A stretch of DNA of 64,000 nucleotides from Planctomycetaceae bacterium (GCA_019636285.1 JAHBXV010000029.1:1-64000), one strand, 5' to 3'. Counted from the stretch's first letter, positions 16,176-25,638 are shown. Numbers and translations are program-made. Notes: generated from the sequence alone by a model not told the origin.

Positions 16176-17408
16176 TTGAACGGGAAACTTCGCGTACTTA
16201 TCGCGGTAACGCTTGCGGGGGTTCTGGCAGCCTCCGGGATGGGTTGCGCGCGGTCGCGGTCGGCGCATGTTGCCGAAAACTGGGAAGGCTACCGGACTTG
16301 GTGGCGCGCCACGGCCGAGAAACCCGAGGGGGAAATCGCGCCCGAAGCGGTCGTTTCGGCCAATCTCAGCATCCATGCGGCGGAAGCAGATCTCGACTCG
16401 GCTGACCCCGTCAAACAGGCGTCCGCGAACGAGAACCCCTGGCCGCCCGTGACCGGATCCGACTCGGAATTGGCCTCCAGCGGCTCTTTCAATGCCGTTC
16501 CCGCATTAAGCCTTGAGACCGCCGGTCATTCCCTCTCGGGGGCGGGGACGAACAACGATGGCGATGCGGGGAGCGGGACAACCGCCCCTCCGACATCGAA
16601 CTCGATTGAACGCTTGCAGGCTTCCCTCAAGGAAGAAGTCTCCAAGAGCCCGGCCGATTCCAGCGAGGCCGACAGCGAAATTCGCTATCGTGTCGAGTCG
16701 ATCCTGGAACGCGCTCGCGACTCTCTGCTCGGGAAAGATTTCGCCACGGCCCGGCGACTCGCGGAAAACGCGAACCGGCTCGTGAATGCAGTCAATCTTC
16801 CGTTTCGCCCGGAAGAAGAGCGGCCCGTTGACCTCTTGCGAGAGATCGAATCGATCGAAGTTTCCCCTCGGGCGGCCGATTTCACGAGAGACGTCCAAAC
16901 TGCCCCCGGCCAACCGACAGAGATTTCCGAAGAGACGGAAACGGAACTCGCGTTCGTGCGATCGGCGGCGAATGGGGCGGCAAGGCTGTCATCGGGGAGC
17001 GACACATACGACCCGAACGAACCGCTCCTTCCGGATCCCTCGCAGGAACCGATTCAGACGCGGCCGTTGGCCCAGTCCGCGTTCCCCGCCGTGAGCGCGG
17101 CTCCGGCCACTGAACCCTGGTTTTCCCCGCTGGATCGCGTTCAGGGCGCGTCGGAAGCCCTGGTGGCCGTCGATCCTCCCGTCCTTCCGGCTCCGAAGTG
17201 GACGCGGGAGGCCGACAGCCCGGAACCGGTCGCGGTCACGCTGCGCGACCTGGGGGCGGCGAGCACCGAGGAACGAGCCTTGAGCCTGGGGACGCCCCGC
17301 CAGAATCTCGGCCGCGACTGGATCTCGCTGTTTGCGAGCATCGCGGCTTTCGCGGGAGTCGGTTACGGCTTCGTCTCGTGGATTCTCGGTCGCCTGCGGT
17401 CGCCGTAA
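16176..17408 (+). CDS. Hypothetical lipoprotein with C-terminal membrane helix
   Basis: 410 residues from TTG 16176 (AGGGACGGG just upstream). The N-terminus is a lipoprotein-type signal with a possible lipobox 'ASGMGC'. The long middle is low in hydrophobic residues and rich in Ser, Glu and Pro, with one helical stretch ('YRVESILERARDSLLGKDF') that resembles a tetratricopeptide-like unit. A hydrophobic segment lies at the very end ('LFASIAAFAGVGYGFVSWIL'). Both ends may therefore touch membranes. I do not recognise a family. It is upstream of a PilZ gene on the same strand, 240 bp apart. Confidence 0.7.
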   Translation: MNGKLRVLIAVTLAGVLAASGMGCARSRSAHVAENWEGYRTWWRATAEKPEGEIAPEAVVSANLSIHAAEADLDSADPVKQASANENPWPPVTGSDSELASSGSFNAVPALSLETAGHSLSGAGTNNDGDAGSGTTAPPTSNSIERLQASLKEEVSKSPADSSEADSEIRYRVESILERARDSLLGKDFATARRLAENANRLVNAVNLPFRPEEERPVDLLREIESIEVSPRAADFTRDVQTAPGQPTEISEETETELAFVRSAANGAARLSSGSDTYDPNEPLLPDPSQEPIQTRPLAQSAFPAVSAAPATEPWFSPLDRVQGASEALVAVDPPVLPAPKWTREADSPEPVAVTLRDLGAASTEERALSLGTPRQNLGRDWISLFASIAAFAGVGYGFVSWILGRLRSP

Positions 17409-17648
17409 TTCCATTCCTGGCGATCCGGCGTGCCAGCGATTTTGGCGCGGAGCACCCGACGTCCAGGCCGCATCGACCGGCCGAATCGGAATTCCCGGCA
17501 AGGCTGTCAGAAATTCCCCCCTGCGCGAGGCGAAATCGACGTCGCGCCGGAAGGGGGCGATTGACCCGATGCTAGGGTTTCCACAGGCGGATACCGGGGT
17601 GTTTTCCCGGCCGCCAACCATTGTCGATGAACGCAGCCGGAGTTTGAA

Positions 17649-18002
17649 ATGTCTGACCCCTGGGCAAGGCCGACAGTTCGCGATCTCAAGGAAATCCTCG
17701 AGTCGATCGACAAGCGGGATGGCGACAATCTCCGCGAGTTCGAGCGGATCGAGTTGATGATTCCCGCCGAGGTGACAACCGCTCGCGGCAACACGATTCC
17801 CGCCATGACACGCGAAATCAGCCGCGATGGCGTGGGCCTCTTGCACCGGGGATCGATCAGCTCGGGCATGGCGACGGTCAAACTCGCCAGCGAGACGCGC
17901 GACTATGTTTATCGTGTCGTCATCGAGTGGTGCATGCCCTGTCAGAATGGAATGTTCATTAGTGGCGGGCGGTTTGAATCGAAGCCGGCAGCCGCGAAGT
18001 GA
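17649..18002 (+). CDS. PilZ domain protein
   Basis: 117 residues forming a single PilZ-type domain after a short helical front. The c-di-GMP binding signature is recognisable: 'LREFERIEL' gives RxxxR, and the later 'EISRDGVGL' stands for the [D/N]xSxxG motif, with Glu in place of the usual Asp/Asn. Reduced or altered ligand binding is therefore possible. PilZ domains act as cytoplasmic c-di-GMP receptors that control motility, adhesion or exopolysaccharide. There is no fused output domain. ATG 17649 is preceded by GGAGTTTGAA, a good site. Immediately downstream begins a large palindromic element. Confidence 0.85.
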   Translation: MSDPWARPTVRDLKEILESIDKRDGDNLREFERIELMIPAEVTTARGNTIPAMTREISRDGVGLLHRGSISSGMATVKLASETRDYVYRVVIEWCMPCQNGMFISGGRFESKPAAAK

Positions 18003-18032
18003 GACCATTGCCGGGAGTCTTGCGACTTTCGG

Positions 18033-18048
18033 GGCGGAGGGTGGCACT
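18033..18048. repeat. 16-bp direct repeat left of the nested palindrome
   Basis: GGCGGAGGGTGGCACT occurs here and again at 18382-18397, on either side of the 332-bp palindromic element. It may be a target-site duplication, or part of the GTGCCACTGG repeat family into which the element inserted. Confidence 0.6.
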
Positions 18049-18052
18049 CAAT

Positions 18053-18384
18053 GCCGTTAACCTTTTTTGTTCGATCAATAGCTGCAAAAAAAGTTTGATC
18101 ATTCTTTCGGCTGCCCGATAGCCCCGGCGGGCTTGTCCCGCCGGACGGAAAGTTTGACGGCTAGAAATCTCGCCCCGCCTCTCTCCGCTCCCCTGCCGGC
18201 TTGTCCGGCAGGAAGCCAAGTCTGAGAGGGCCGGGGCTTTTGGAGATCAGCCCTCAAACTTTCGCTCCGGCCAGACAAGCTGGCCGGGGGCGAAGCGGGT
18301 CGGGTCGCGGTCTCAAGCTAGCTGTCAAACTCCCGTTCCCGCCGGGCAAGCCGGCGGGGGACGGCGGCAAACAAGGTTAACGGC
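18053..18384. mobile_element. 332-bp nested palindrome with 12-bp terminal inverted repeats
   Basis: The ends GCCGTTAACCTT (18053-18064) and AAGGTTAACGGC (18373-18384) are perfect inverted repeats. Inside, the two halves mirror each other imperfectly: each half has two local hairpins of CCGGCxxGCTTGTCC type separated by an AGTTTGACxGCTAG word (and its complement CTAGCTGTCAAACT). A 16-bp direct repeat flanks the element. No gene fits inside. It looks like a non-autonomous, MITE-like element with very strong secondary structure. Confidence 0.7.
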
Positions 18385-18391
18385 GGAGGGT

Positions 18392-18417
18392 GGCACTGGC
18401 TGTGCCAGTGTGACTTA
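18392..18417. repeat. Half copy of the GTGCCACTGG palindrome
   Basis: GGCACTGGCTGTGCCAGTGTG is one hairpin of the palindrome found complete at 20912-20988 and 43985-44060. The second hairpin is absent here. Confidence 0.6.
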
Positions 18418-18809
18418 AGCTGTTCTTCCGTAATAAGATGCGCCGGAAGAGACGGTTTCACTCGAATTCCGAGCCGTGATACGGCTCGCGGTCGCCATTC
18501 CGTCAGCTTGCAAGTCTGACAATCCCGAATGTCCCGATGAACCGGCTTGTTCTGGGCCGCTTGGGGGAGACCGGCTCACCACGAACGGGGTTTCCAGAAT
18601 CGCGCAACTCATTTCCGTGTCAACGCTTGAGGATTTTTTCCTCGCGGACATGTGACGGATCGCGTCGGACTTGCCCTGTTGGAATTACTCCAGCGGCGCA
18701 AGAAATGCCTGTTGGTAAGTCGTGACGCTGGATCGGTGAATCTCGCACGCCACGCGGCCGTGCGGTCGATTGATTCAGTCGACCATGAGGAGTTATCCTC
18801 ATCCTGCCG
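18418..18809. other. Gene-free stretch before the reductase gene
   Basis: About 390 bp in which I see no convincing coding region, RNA gene or strong hairpin. The promoter of the downstream reductase gene should be here, but no clear -35/-10 pair stood out. Confidence 0.4.
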
Positions 18810-20360
18810 ATGGACCTGCAGGTCATCCCGCCGAAGGATTCGCGCGTTCCCTCCCTCCGCGACGAGATCGCTACATCCATGAGTTATGTCCTTCTGACCG
18901 GTGCGACCGGTCTGCTGGGAAACTACTTACTTCGCAATCTGTTGCGGCGCGATGTTCCCGTCGCGGTGCTGGTGCGGCGTGGTCGCAAACAGTCCGCCCG
19001 CGAGCGCGTCGAGCAACTGTTGCTGGGCTGGGAAAGTTCGACCGGCGAATCACTGCCGCGGCCAGTCGTGCTTGACGGAGATCTCACGCAGCCGGACTTG
19101 GGGCTCGATGCCAACAGTCTGCGCTGGGCGACCGAGTATTGCGGCAGCGTCATTAACAACGCCGCCAGCCTGCAATTCGTGGCGACGAGTCCAGAGGGGG
19201 AACCCTACCGCAGCAATATTGGCGGCATGCAGAACGTGCTGGAGTTTTGTCGCCAGGCCGGCGTGCGGCAGTTCCATCACGTTTCGACCGCTTACGTCGC
19301 TGGGGTGCGGCGGGGGAAGGCTCTCGAAACCGAGCTGGACGTGGGCCAGAAACTGGGCAACGACTACGAAAAGTCGAAGCTGACCAGCGAGAAGATGGCT
19401 CGCGAGTTCGAAGGCTTCGACCAGGTCACCGTTTATCGCCCGGGCATCATCATCGGCGATTCAGTAACGGGCTACACGACCACCTATCATGGTTTCTATG
19501 CAGCGCTGCAACTGGCGCACACCATCGCGTCGTCGCACCAGCTCGATGAGACCGGCCACATTGGAGGTCAGAAGGTGCGGCTGGCGCTCGACGGGACCGA
19601 AACCAAGCATCTGGTTCCGGTCGACTGGGTTGCCGATGTGATGACGCACGTGTTCTGCAATCCGGAATGGCACGGAAAGACCTATCATCTGACCCCCGAG
19701 CACCCCGCGACCACCCGCATGATCCGCGATACGCTGCAGCGGTCCTGCGGGTTTTACGGAGTGAAGTTCGCCGGGGCGGACGGACGTCCGGAGGATATGT
19801 CCGAAGTCGAGTCATTGTTTTACGAGCACATCCGCGTTTACGACTCGTACTGGCGGATGGATCCGGAGTTTGACCGGACGAACACGCTGGCGGCCGCGCC
19901 GCATCTGCCGTGTCCGCACGTGGGTCTGAAGCTCCTGAATCGGCTGTCGCAGCAGGTGATCGCGGATGGCTTCCCGACGCCCGGCAAGCGACCGCTGGAC
20001 CTGGATCACGATAGCCTCACGTTGTTGCAGGGGCTGCTCGATGCTGGTCAGCAACTGAGCGCCGCCGGGTCTGCCGCACAAGCCCTGGGCCTGGACGTCA
20101 GGGGCTGCGGAGGCGGGCAGTATCGCCTGCTGCTCAACGAGGGGCGCGTGGTGGGCGCGGAAATCGGCATTCCCGGCGAACAGACCGGGACCGTGACTCT
20201 CGCGACGCCCGATCTGGAATCGCTGTGCGAAGGACGGGCGACGCCGCGCCAATTGCTCGAAGACCGCAAACTCAAGATTGCCGGCTGGGAAGACTCGATC
20301 GACGAGTGTCTCAACCTGCTGAGCGGGGCCCTGCGGTCGTTGACGCAACCGGTTCGCTGA
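18810..20360 (+). CDS. NAD(P)-dependent SDR-type reductase (thioester-reductase-like)
   Basis: 516 residues from ATG 18810; a second ATG at 18879 starts exactly at the Rossmann core (MSYVLLTGATGLLGNYLL) and is a serious alternative. The GxxGxxG loop 'TGATGLLG' and the active-site Tyr-x3-Lys ('NDYEKSKLTSEKM') are both present, so an active extended SDR is expected. The overall pattern fits the NAD_binding_4 / thioester reductase group (fatty acyl-CoA or carrier-bound acyl reduction), not sugar epimerases. About 150 residues beyond the usual fold form an extra C-terminal region I do not recognise. No acyl carrier or adenylation gene is adjacent. Confidence 0.85.
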   Translation: MDLQVIPPKDSRVPSLRDEIATSMSYVLLTGATGLLGNYLLRNLLRRDVPVAVLVRRGRKQSARERVEQLLLGWESSTGESLPRPVVLDGDLTQPDLGLDANSLRWATEYCGSVINNAASLQFVATSPEGEPYRSNIGGMQNVLEFCRQAGVRQFHHVSTAYVAGVRRGKALETELDVGQKLGNDYEKSKLTSEKMAREFEGFDQVTVYRPGIIIGDSVTGYTTTYHGFYAALQLAHTIASSHQLDETGHIGGQKVRLALDGTETKHLVPVDWVADVMTHVFCNPEWHGKTYHLTPEHPATTRMIRDTLQRSCGFYGVKFAGADGRPEDMSEVESLFYEHIRVYDSYWRMDPEFDRTNTLAAAPHLPCPHVGLKLLNRLSQQVIADGFPTPGKRPLDLDHDSLTLLQGLLDAGQQLSAAGSAAQALGLDVRGCGGGQYRLLLNEGRVVGAEIGIPGEQTGTVTLATPDLESLCEGRATPRQLLEDRKLKIAGWEDSIDECLNLLSGALRSLTQPVR

Positions 20361-20397
20361 AAGGCGGTCGCTTGCCAGAAGATGTCGATCGTGGCGA

Positions 20398-20856
20398 TCA
20401 CTCCGCCGAGGGAGTGTCGCTGGCTGGCGTTCGGGAAACCCCGGCGTCGGCTCGGCGACGTTCCGAAGGCACCATGCGATCGAGAATGCCGTTCACGAAC
20501 GCGGATGACTGCGCCGTGCCGTAGGTCTTGGCCAGTTCGAGCGCTTCGTCAATCACCACGCGGTGGGGGGTTTCGGTAAAGAGCAATTCGTAGGCTCCCA
20601 GCCGCAGCACATTGCGATCGGTGGGAGGCATCCGACCCAGACTCCAGTTCGCGGCGGCCGAGGCAATCCGCTCGTCGAGCTGTTTGCGGGCTTCCATGAC
20701 GCCGGCGAACAGGCTCCACGCGAATCGCGCCAGCGTCTCGTCGCGCAACTCCTCCTGAATCATTCCCCGGACGGCGTCGGGGGCGACGTCTTCATTCAGG
20801 TCCAGTTGATACAACATCTGGACGACGACTTCACGAGCTTTGTGACGACGAGACAT
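20398..20856 (-). CDS. nusB: Transcription antitermination factor NusB
   Basis: 152 residues from ATG 20856, where the family starts ('MSRRHKAREVVVQMLYQLDL'). The all-helical NusB fold is recognisable through 'FAWSLFAGVMEARKQLDERI', 'MPPTDRNVLRLGAYELLF' and 'VVIDEALELAKTYGTAQSS' with 'FVNGILDRM'. NusB binds boxA RNA with NusE (S10) in rRNA antitermination. It follows ribH on the same strand, the order seen in many bacteria, but here the two are separated by a palindromic repeat. A short tail after the last helix is rich in Arg/Ala and Ser/Thr. Confidence 0.95.
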   Translation of the reverse strand: MSRRHKAREVVVQMLYQLDLNEDVAPDAVRGMIQEELRDETLARFAWSLFAGVMEARKQLDERIASAAANWSLGRMPPTDRNVLRLGAYELLFTETPHRVVIDEALELAKTYGTAQSSAFVNGILDRMVPSERRRADAGVSRTPASDTPSAE

Positions 20857-20911
20857 TCGGGGGTTCGCAGTACAGTCTTCGCGGGCTCTGTTTGCAGGAA
20901 AGTATTCGTTC

Positions 20912-20988
20912 GTGTGCCACTGGCTTTGCCAGTGTGTCTTCAATTGATGGGCAATAATTAAGCTGCACTGGCGGAGCCAGTGGCACAC
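20912..20988. repeat. GTGCCACTGG palindrome, full copy between ribH and nusB
   Basis: Two hairpins, GTGCCACTGGCTTTGCCAGTG at the left and CACTGGCGGAGCCAGTGGCAC at the right, flank a short AT-richer spacer with AATTGATGGGCAAT. The outer ends are also complementary to each other. Other copies are at 28069-28135 and 43985-44060, with half copies at 18392-18417 and 28272-28298. Confidence 0.8.
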
Positions 20989-20999
20989 GGAAGATATTG

Positions 21000-21482
21000 C
21001 TACATCCCGCGTTCTTTCAGGGTTGTGAGCAGATTCATCTGTTCGATCGCGGCAAGAGCCGCTTCCTGGCCTTTGTTGCCCGCTTTCCCGCCGGCTCGAT
21101 CGAGAGCCTGGTCGAGAGACTGGCAGGTCAACACGCCAAAGGCGACAGGCACGCCGGTTTCAAACGAGGCCTGCAAGATACCGGCCGCGGTCTGGTGATT
21201 AATGTATTCATGATGGGTCGTTTCGCCTTGAATCACCGCTCCCAGACAGACGACCGCGTCGAATTGACCCGATGCGGCCAGCCGACGGGCCGGTAGCGCC
21301 AGCTCGAACGAACCGGGAACATGCACGACGGTAATGTCTTTGTCGTCGACACCGTGACGGCGAAAGGTGTCGACCGCACCCGACAACAGGCGTTCGGTCA
21401 CCAGAGAATTGAACCGGGAAACAACAATGCCGATCCGGCGGCCGCCGCTTGCCAGCATGGTTGCTTCGATCACTTCGGGCAT
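21000..21482 (-). CDS. ribH: 6,7-dimethyl-8-ribityllumazine synthase
   Basis: 160 residues, the usual length. It condenses 5-amino-6-ribitylaminouracil with 3,4-dihydroxy-2-butanone 4-phosphate in riboflavin synthesis. Family marks: '[20 protein letters not shown]', '[17 protein letters not shown]', '[16 protein letters not shown]' with the catalytic His, and 'PVAFGVLTC' near the end. ATG 21482 follows GAAGG about 7 nt upstream. nusB lies downstream on the same strand after a palindromic repeat. No FMN riboswitch was seen upstream. Confidence 0.95.
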   Translation of the reverse strand: MPEVIEATMLASGGRRIGIVVSRFNSLVTERLLSGAVDTFRRHGVDDKDITVVHVPGSFELALPARRLAASGQFDAVVCLGAVIQGETTHHEYINHQTAAGILQASFETGVPVAFGVLTCQSLDQALDRAGGKAGNKGQEAALAAIEQMNLLTTLKERGM

Positions 21483-21646
21483 ATCACACCTTCAATGGTC
21501 AAGTCGGCGGAATCTCTGTCAGAAACTGATTCGCACAGGGGCCGGTTCGGACCGGAACGCTTCCAAATGCACGAGACCGCGCGTTGTCCGGGGTGGCGTC
21601 GAATGCGAGCCCCAATCCATAGGATCGGGTCTGGCCTAACGTCCGG

Positions 21647-23137
21647 CTATCCCAGATTCATGCTGGAGAGGAATTCCTCGTTCGTCTTCGTCCGTTTCAT
21701 GCGACCGGTCAGGAGGTCCATGGCTTCCACGGGGTTCATGTCGTTGAGCACCCGCCGCAGGATCCAGACTCGCCGCAGTTCCTCTTCCGTCATCAGCAGT
21801 TCTTCGCGACGGGTTCCCGATTTGTTGACGTCGATCGCCGGCCAGACGCGCTTTTCGACCATCCGCCGGTCGAGGTGCAGTTCGGTATTTCCCGTCCCCT
21901 TGAACTCTTCAAAAATCACATCGTCCATCTTGCTGCCGGTATCGACGAGAGCCGTGGCGATGATCGTCAGGCTCCCCCCCTCTTCAACATTTCGCGCGGC
22001 TCCGAAGAAGCGCTTGGGATGTTGCAGGGCATTCGCGTCGACACCGCCGGTCAGGATTTTACCCGAGTGGGGAACCTCGGTGTTCCAAGCTCGCGCCAGG
22101 CGGGTGATGGAGTCGAGGAAGATCACGACGTGCTGGCCGTATTCGACCATCCGCTTGGCCTTCTCGATCACCATGTCGGCAACCTGAATGTGGCGGCTCG
22201 ACGGTTCATCGAAGGTGCTCGAAATAACCTCGCAGTTGCGGCCCTTGACCTGCCGCTCCATGTCGGTCACTTCTTCCGGGCGCTCGTCGATCAACAGGAC
22301 GATCACGTAGATGTCCGGTTCGTTCGCCAGCACGGCTTTCGCGAGCTGTTGCAGCAGGATCGTCTTACCAGCTTTGGGGGGCGAGACGATGAGTCCGCGC
22401 TGACCCAGGCCGATGGGAGCCACGATGTCGACCACGCGGGTGCTGAGCAGGTTCGGATCGACCGACAGCTTGAGCCGGCGTTCCGGGTGCAGCGGCGTCA
22501 GGTCGTCGAAAAAGACCTTTTCCGTGAGCTGGTTCGGGTCTTGCCCATTGATGGCTTCGACCCTGAGCAGGGCGAAATACCGCTCGTTTTCCTTGGGAGG
22601 ACGAATCTGGCCGGCGACGGTCGCGCCGTTTCGCAGGCCAAAGCGGCGAATCTGGCTTGGCGAGACGTAAATGTCATCGGGGCAGGGGAGGTAGTGGTAA
22701 TCGGGCGAGCGGAGAAAGCCGAACCCGTCGGGCAGGATTTCGAGGGTGCCATCCCCGAACATCAGCCCGTTCATTTTCGTCCGTTCTTTGAGGATCCGGA
22801 AAATCAGATCCTGCTTCTTCAGCCCGGTGCAGTCGCTGACGTTCTCCTGCCGCGCCAGGGCAATCAGTTCCTTCATGGTCAGCCGCTGCAACTCGGCGAT
22901 ATGAATCTCCGAGTCGCCGCGCTTGATTTCGTCGTAGCGATCGTCGTTGGAGAAGGCGGCCTCGTCCTCGTCTTCATCGGGCGGAGGGAGCTCCGAGGCG
23001 AGCGGGACAGCTCGTTGCGGACTGCGGGGAGGCTCCGGCGCTTCCCACTCTTCGGTGGTGCTCGAGGCCCCGGCGGCAGCCATGGCTTGGGAAAGTGGTC
23101 CGGTACCAACTCGGGGAACGGAGGGGCGCGGTTTCAT
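21647..23137 (-). CDS. rho: Transcription termination factor Rho
   Basis: 496 residues, longer than the usual ~420 because of an N-terminal extension of about 70 residues rich in Pro, Ala and acidic residues ('[11 protein letters not shown]'). The Rho-N region ('[20 protein letters not shown]') and the cold-shock-like RNA-binding domain ('[18 protein letters not shown]') are followed by the ATPase: Walker A '[11 protein letters not shown]' near residue 253, Walker B '[16 protein letters not shown]', then the Q/R loops '[11 protein letters not shown]' and '[11 protein letters not shown]'. It should be an active hexameric RNA translocase. No clear ribosome binding site precedes ATG 23137. Single gene. 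Confidence 0.96.
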   Translation of the reverse strand: MKPRPSVPRVGTGPLSQAMAAAGASSTTEEWEAPEPPRSPQRAVPLASELPPPDEDEDEAAFSNDDRYDEIKRGDSEIHIAELQRLTMKELIALARQENVSDCTGLKKQDLIFRILKERTKMNGLMFGDGTLEILPDGFGFLRSPDYHYLPCPDDIYVSPSQIRRFGLRNGATVAGQIRPPKENERYFALLRVEAINGQDPNQLTEKVFFDDLTPLHPERRLKLSVDPNLLSTRVVDIVAPIGLGQRGLIVSPPKAGKTILLQQLAKAVLANEPDIYVIVLLIDERPEEVTDMERQVKGRNCEVISSTFDEPSSRHIQVADMVIEKAKRMVEYGQHVVIFLDSITRLARAWNTEVPHSGKILTGGVDANALQHPKRFFGAARNVEEGGSLTIIATALVDTGSKMDDVIFEEFKGTGNTELHLDRRMVEKRVWPAIDVNKSGTRREELLMTEEELRRVWILRRVLNDMNPVEAMDLLTGRMKRTKTNEEFLSSMNLG

Positions 23138-23731
23138 GGCGAAGTCGCTGATGAAAAACGGAAGGTTCGGGAAAGGTGAAGACTGGGGAGTCTGGCGGGG
23201 ACTTGCGAAATTCGTTCAACCGTCAATCCAGCACGGGAAACAGAAATGTTTCGGTTTCCGGAGAACGGTCGGGTTCATCGATCTGGGTGCGTCGCTGAAA
23301 TCAGTGGCCGGGTTCCATCCGTGACTGGTGAGGAAGGGGTGATTCCGATGGACCATCAATCTGTCTGGATTTGTCTGGTTTTCCGAGACTCGACTGGACG
23401 GAGGATTGTGGGCCGCGGACGAGTGACCAACCCTCACTTGTGGCTTCTGGCGATCCTTCACGAGCGAGACGGGGGTCGCAAGATGGTGTTTCAGGGAGTC
23501 GTATGCGGAGGGAAGCGGTGATTTCTGGAAAAGGTTTAAGTCCGGAAACCGGCGAACAGGTCGTGACATTGGACAGTGGTTCAGGAATACCAATCTCGTA
23601 GGAGGACAGGCCCGAACAATCAGCAGGAAGAACGATGAATCAAGCCGGGGAGGATGGAGGAGAAGACCATTGAGGCCATTGGCAGCTAGCTATTCAGGAA
23701 TTGTCACTGAAGAGACCCGTCGATTCAAGCC
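23138..23731. other. Intergenic region between coaE and rho
   Basis: About 590 bp. Open frames exist on both strands but none has a good start, coding character or recognisable product. It should contain the rho promoter and leader; no terminator hairpin after coaE was obvious. Confidence 0.4.
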
Positions 23732-24436
23732 TCAATTTCGCGAAATCGTCGCAACCTCTTGTCCGCCGCCATTTCCGGACCGGCGGCAATAATGATCGAT
23801 CAGACGGACCAGAGCCTCGACTGCCGCTTCCTCCTCGCCGGGCGGGTTTGGCAGGACGACGTCGGCCTGCCGCCGTTTTTCCGCGAGCGGAAGCTGTGTC
23901 GCTTCCCGACGCTGCCAGTCTTCCCGAGTCCACCCCCGGTTGCCGATCCGCTCCCACCGATCCTGGTCGGAGACCTCGATGAAAACGACGAGGTCGCACC
24001 AATTTCGCCAGCCGGCTTCCAGCAAAAGTGCCGCGTCGAGCACGATTCCTTCGATTTCCGGGGCCCGGTTGGCGGCATCGATCTCGCGGCGGGCGGCTCG
24101 CTCGATCCAAGGGTGCACGATCGCCTCGAGATCGCTTCGCGCGGCGGCGCTGTGCGGTTCCGGGCCAAAGACCAGCTTCCCGAGCGACCGCCGATCGACG
24201 CGTCCCTCTGGTCCGAAGACGTTGCTGCCAAATCGGCTGCGAATCGCGAGCTGAACATCGTGGTCGTCAAGCGCCTGGTGGCCCAGCCAGTCCGCATCGA
24301 TGAGGATAAGAGGGCGACGCGCCACGGCGGCTCGCGCGAGCGTGCTCTTGCCGCAGCCGATGCCGCCGATCAGGCCGATCACCACTTTGCGACTCTTCAG
24401 AGTCGGAGGAATGGGGGCGGGAGAAAGACTGCTCAT
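23732..24436 (-). CDS. coaE: Dephospho-CoA kinase
   Basis: 234 residues from ATG 24436, which has AGGAAG just upstream. It carries out the last step of coenzyme A synthesis, ATP-dependent 3'-phosphorylation of dephospho-CoA. The P-loop 'GLIGGIGCGKST' lies near residues 21-32; 'LIDADWLGHQAL' holds the substrate-binding Asp; 'LEAIVHPWI' and 'VVFIEVSDQDRWERI' match the family core. The C-terminus is slightly longer than usual. Transcribed divergently from the glycosidase-like gene. Confidence 0.93.
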   Translation of the reverse strand: MSSLSPAPIPPTLKSRKVVIGLIGGIGCGKSTLARAAVARRPLILIDADWLGHQALDDHDVQLAIRSRFGSNVFGPEGRVDRRSLGKLVFGPEPHSAAARSDLEAIVHPWIERAARREIDAANRAPEIEGIVLDAALLLEAGWRNWCDLVVFIEVSDQDRWERIGNRGWTREDWQRREATQLPLAEKRRQADVVLPNPPGEEEAAVEALVRLIDHYCRRSGNGGGQEVATISRN

Positions 24437-24681
24437 CACGCTTCCTGCCTGGCCCCAGTTCGGATGTTGACGGCGTCCAGCCACACGCTGACCGTCCAGA
24501 TGGTCTCATGACCCCACCGCAGTGATGGTGAATTGTGCTGGAATCCGTGACGGGCATCTTCCGTGGCACTGCATTGGCGGCCGCGAATTCCAGCGCGTAT
24601 CGTGGGGCGGGCGATCTCACCTGTCAAATCAGCCAATTAAGAGAATCGTCAGGGCGAATCGCTTTCGCGAAGGGAATAGGT

Positions 24682-25638
24682 ATGACCCGAAAATTCAGAG
24701 AACTGCCGTCTGTCAGGATTGGCGGCATCCTTCTGGCCTGCTCGCTGCTGAGTGGAATTCGCGCGGCTCTTGGCGAGGAGCCCGTCTTTCCCGCAGGACT
24801 CACTCGCTGGGTCGCCGATCCTGAAAAGCCCGTCTTTGAAGCCCTTGGCAGTGGAACCTGGGAAGCCCGGATTCGCGAGCGAGGCTGGATCATTCGTGAT
24901 GAAGAGGGTTGGAAGCTGTGGTACACGGGTTATCGCGGCGAGCGGTCCGACGAAAAACACCTGGGGCTCGCCACCTCGAACGATGGCATTCACTGGACGC
25001 GTCATACTGGCAACCCGGTAATTCGGAATGCCTGGGTGGAAGACGTCTGCGTGATTCACCACGACGGAACGTATCACCTCTTCTGCGAAGGAGTTGGCGA
25101 TCGCGCTCAACGCTGGACGTCGCCGGATGGCATCAACTGGACCCATCAGGAACAATTGCAGATTTTTCAGACCAATGGCGATCCAATTCCCGAGGGGCCG
25201 TACGGGACGCCAACGGTTTATGTCGAAAACGGAGTCTGGCACCTGTTCTACGAACGTGGCGATCGCGGGGTCTGGCTGGCCAAGTCGACTGATCTTGTTC
25301 GCTGGGACCATGTTCAGGATGAGCCGGTTCTTGTCCCCGGCCCCGGCGACTACGACCGGGATCTGATCGCCCTCAACCAGATTGTGAAGCTCGATAGCCG
25401 CTATTTTGCCGTATTTCATGGCTCCAAGCGTCCGGAAATTGCTGGCACGCCCAGTCTGTGGGCGACCGGGCTCGCGGTGTCCGACGATCTGGTCCATTGG
25501 ACGAAGTACTCCGGCAACCCGCTACGGCCGGTGTCCGAAAACAAGTCGAGCGGGCAACTGGTCCACGATGGCCAGCGCTGGCTGTTGTACACGCTGCACG
25601 ACAAAGTCTTCCGCCACGTTCCTGAAACAACACCGTGA
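24682..25638 (+). CDS. Secreted GH43/GH32-like five-bladed propeller protein
   Basis: 318 residues from ATG 24682 (AGGGAATAGG upstream). A signal peptide ends near 'GIRAALGEEP'. The mature part has repeated propeller blades typical of the arabinanase/levansucrase/invertase superfamily: 'LWYTGYRGERSDEKHLGLAT', 'SNDGIHWTRHTGNPV', 'EDVCVIHHDGTYHLFCEG', 'SPDGINWTH', 'YGTPTVYVENGVWHLFYE' and 'SDDLVHWTKYSGNPL'. Conserved acids occur at the start of blades (EDVCV), so glycoside hydrolase activity is possible, but specificity cannot be given. Single gene, divergent from coaE. Confidence 0.82.
   Translation: MTRKFRELPSVRIGGILLACSLLSGIRAALGEEPVFPAGLTRWVADPEKPVFEALGSGTWEARIRERGWIIRDEEGWKLWYTGYRGERSDEKHLGLATSNDGIHWTRHTGNPVIRNAWVEDVCVIHHDGTYHLFCEGVGDRAQRWTSPDGINWTHQEQLQIFQTNGDPIPEGPYGTPTVYVENGVWHLFYERGDRGVWLAKSTDLVRWDHVQDEPVLVPGPGDYDRDLIALNQIVKLDSRYFAVFHGSKRPEIAGTPSLWATGLAVSDDLVHWTKYSGNPLRPVSENKSSGQLVHDGQRWLLYTLHDKVFRHVPETTP

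Noticed and set aside
21483-21646. FMN riboswitch before ribH
   Set aside because: The characteristic conserved core of the RFN element is not visible.
21875-23179. Plus-strand open frame of 434 codons
   Set aside because: Antisense to rho, a certain gene.
23216-23593. Minus-strand open frame of 125 codons upstream of rho
   Set aside because: No binding site, no recognisable motif and unusual composition.
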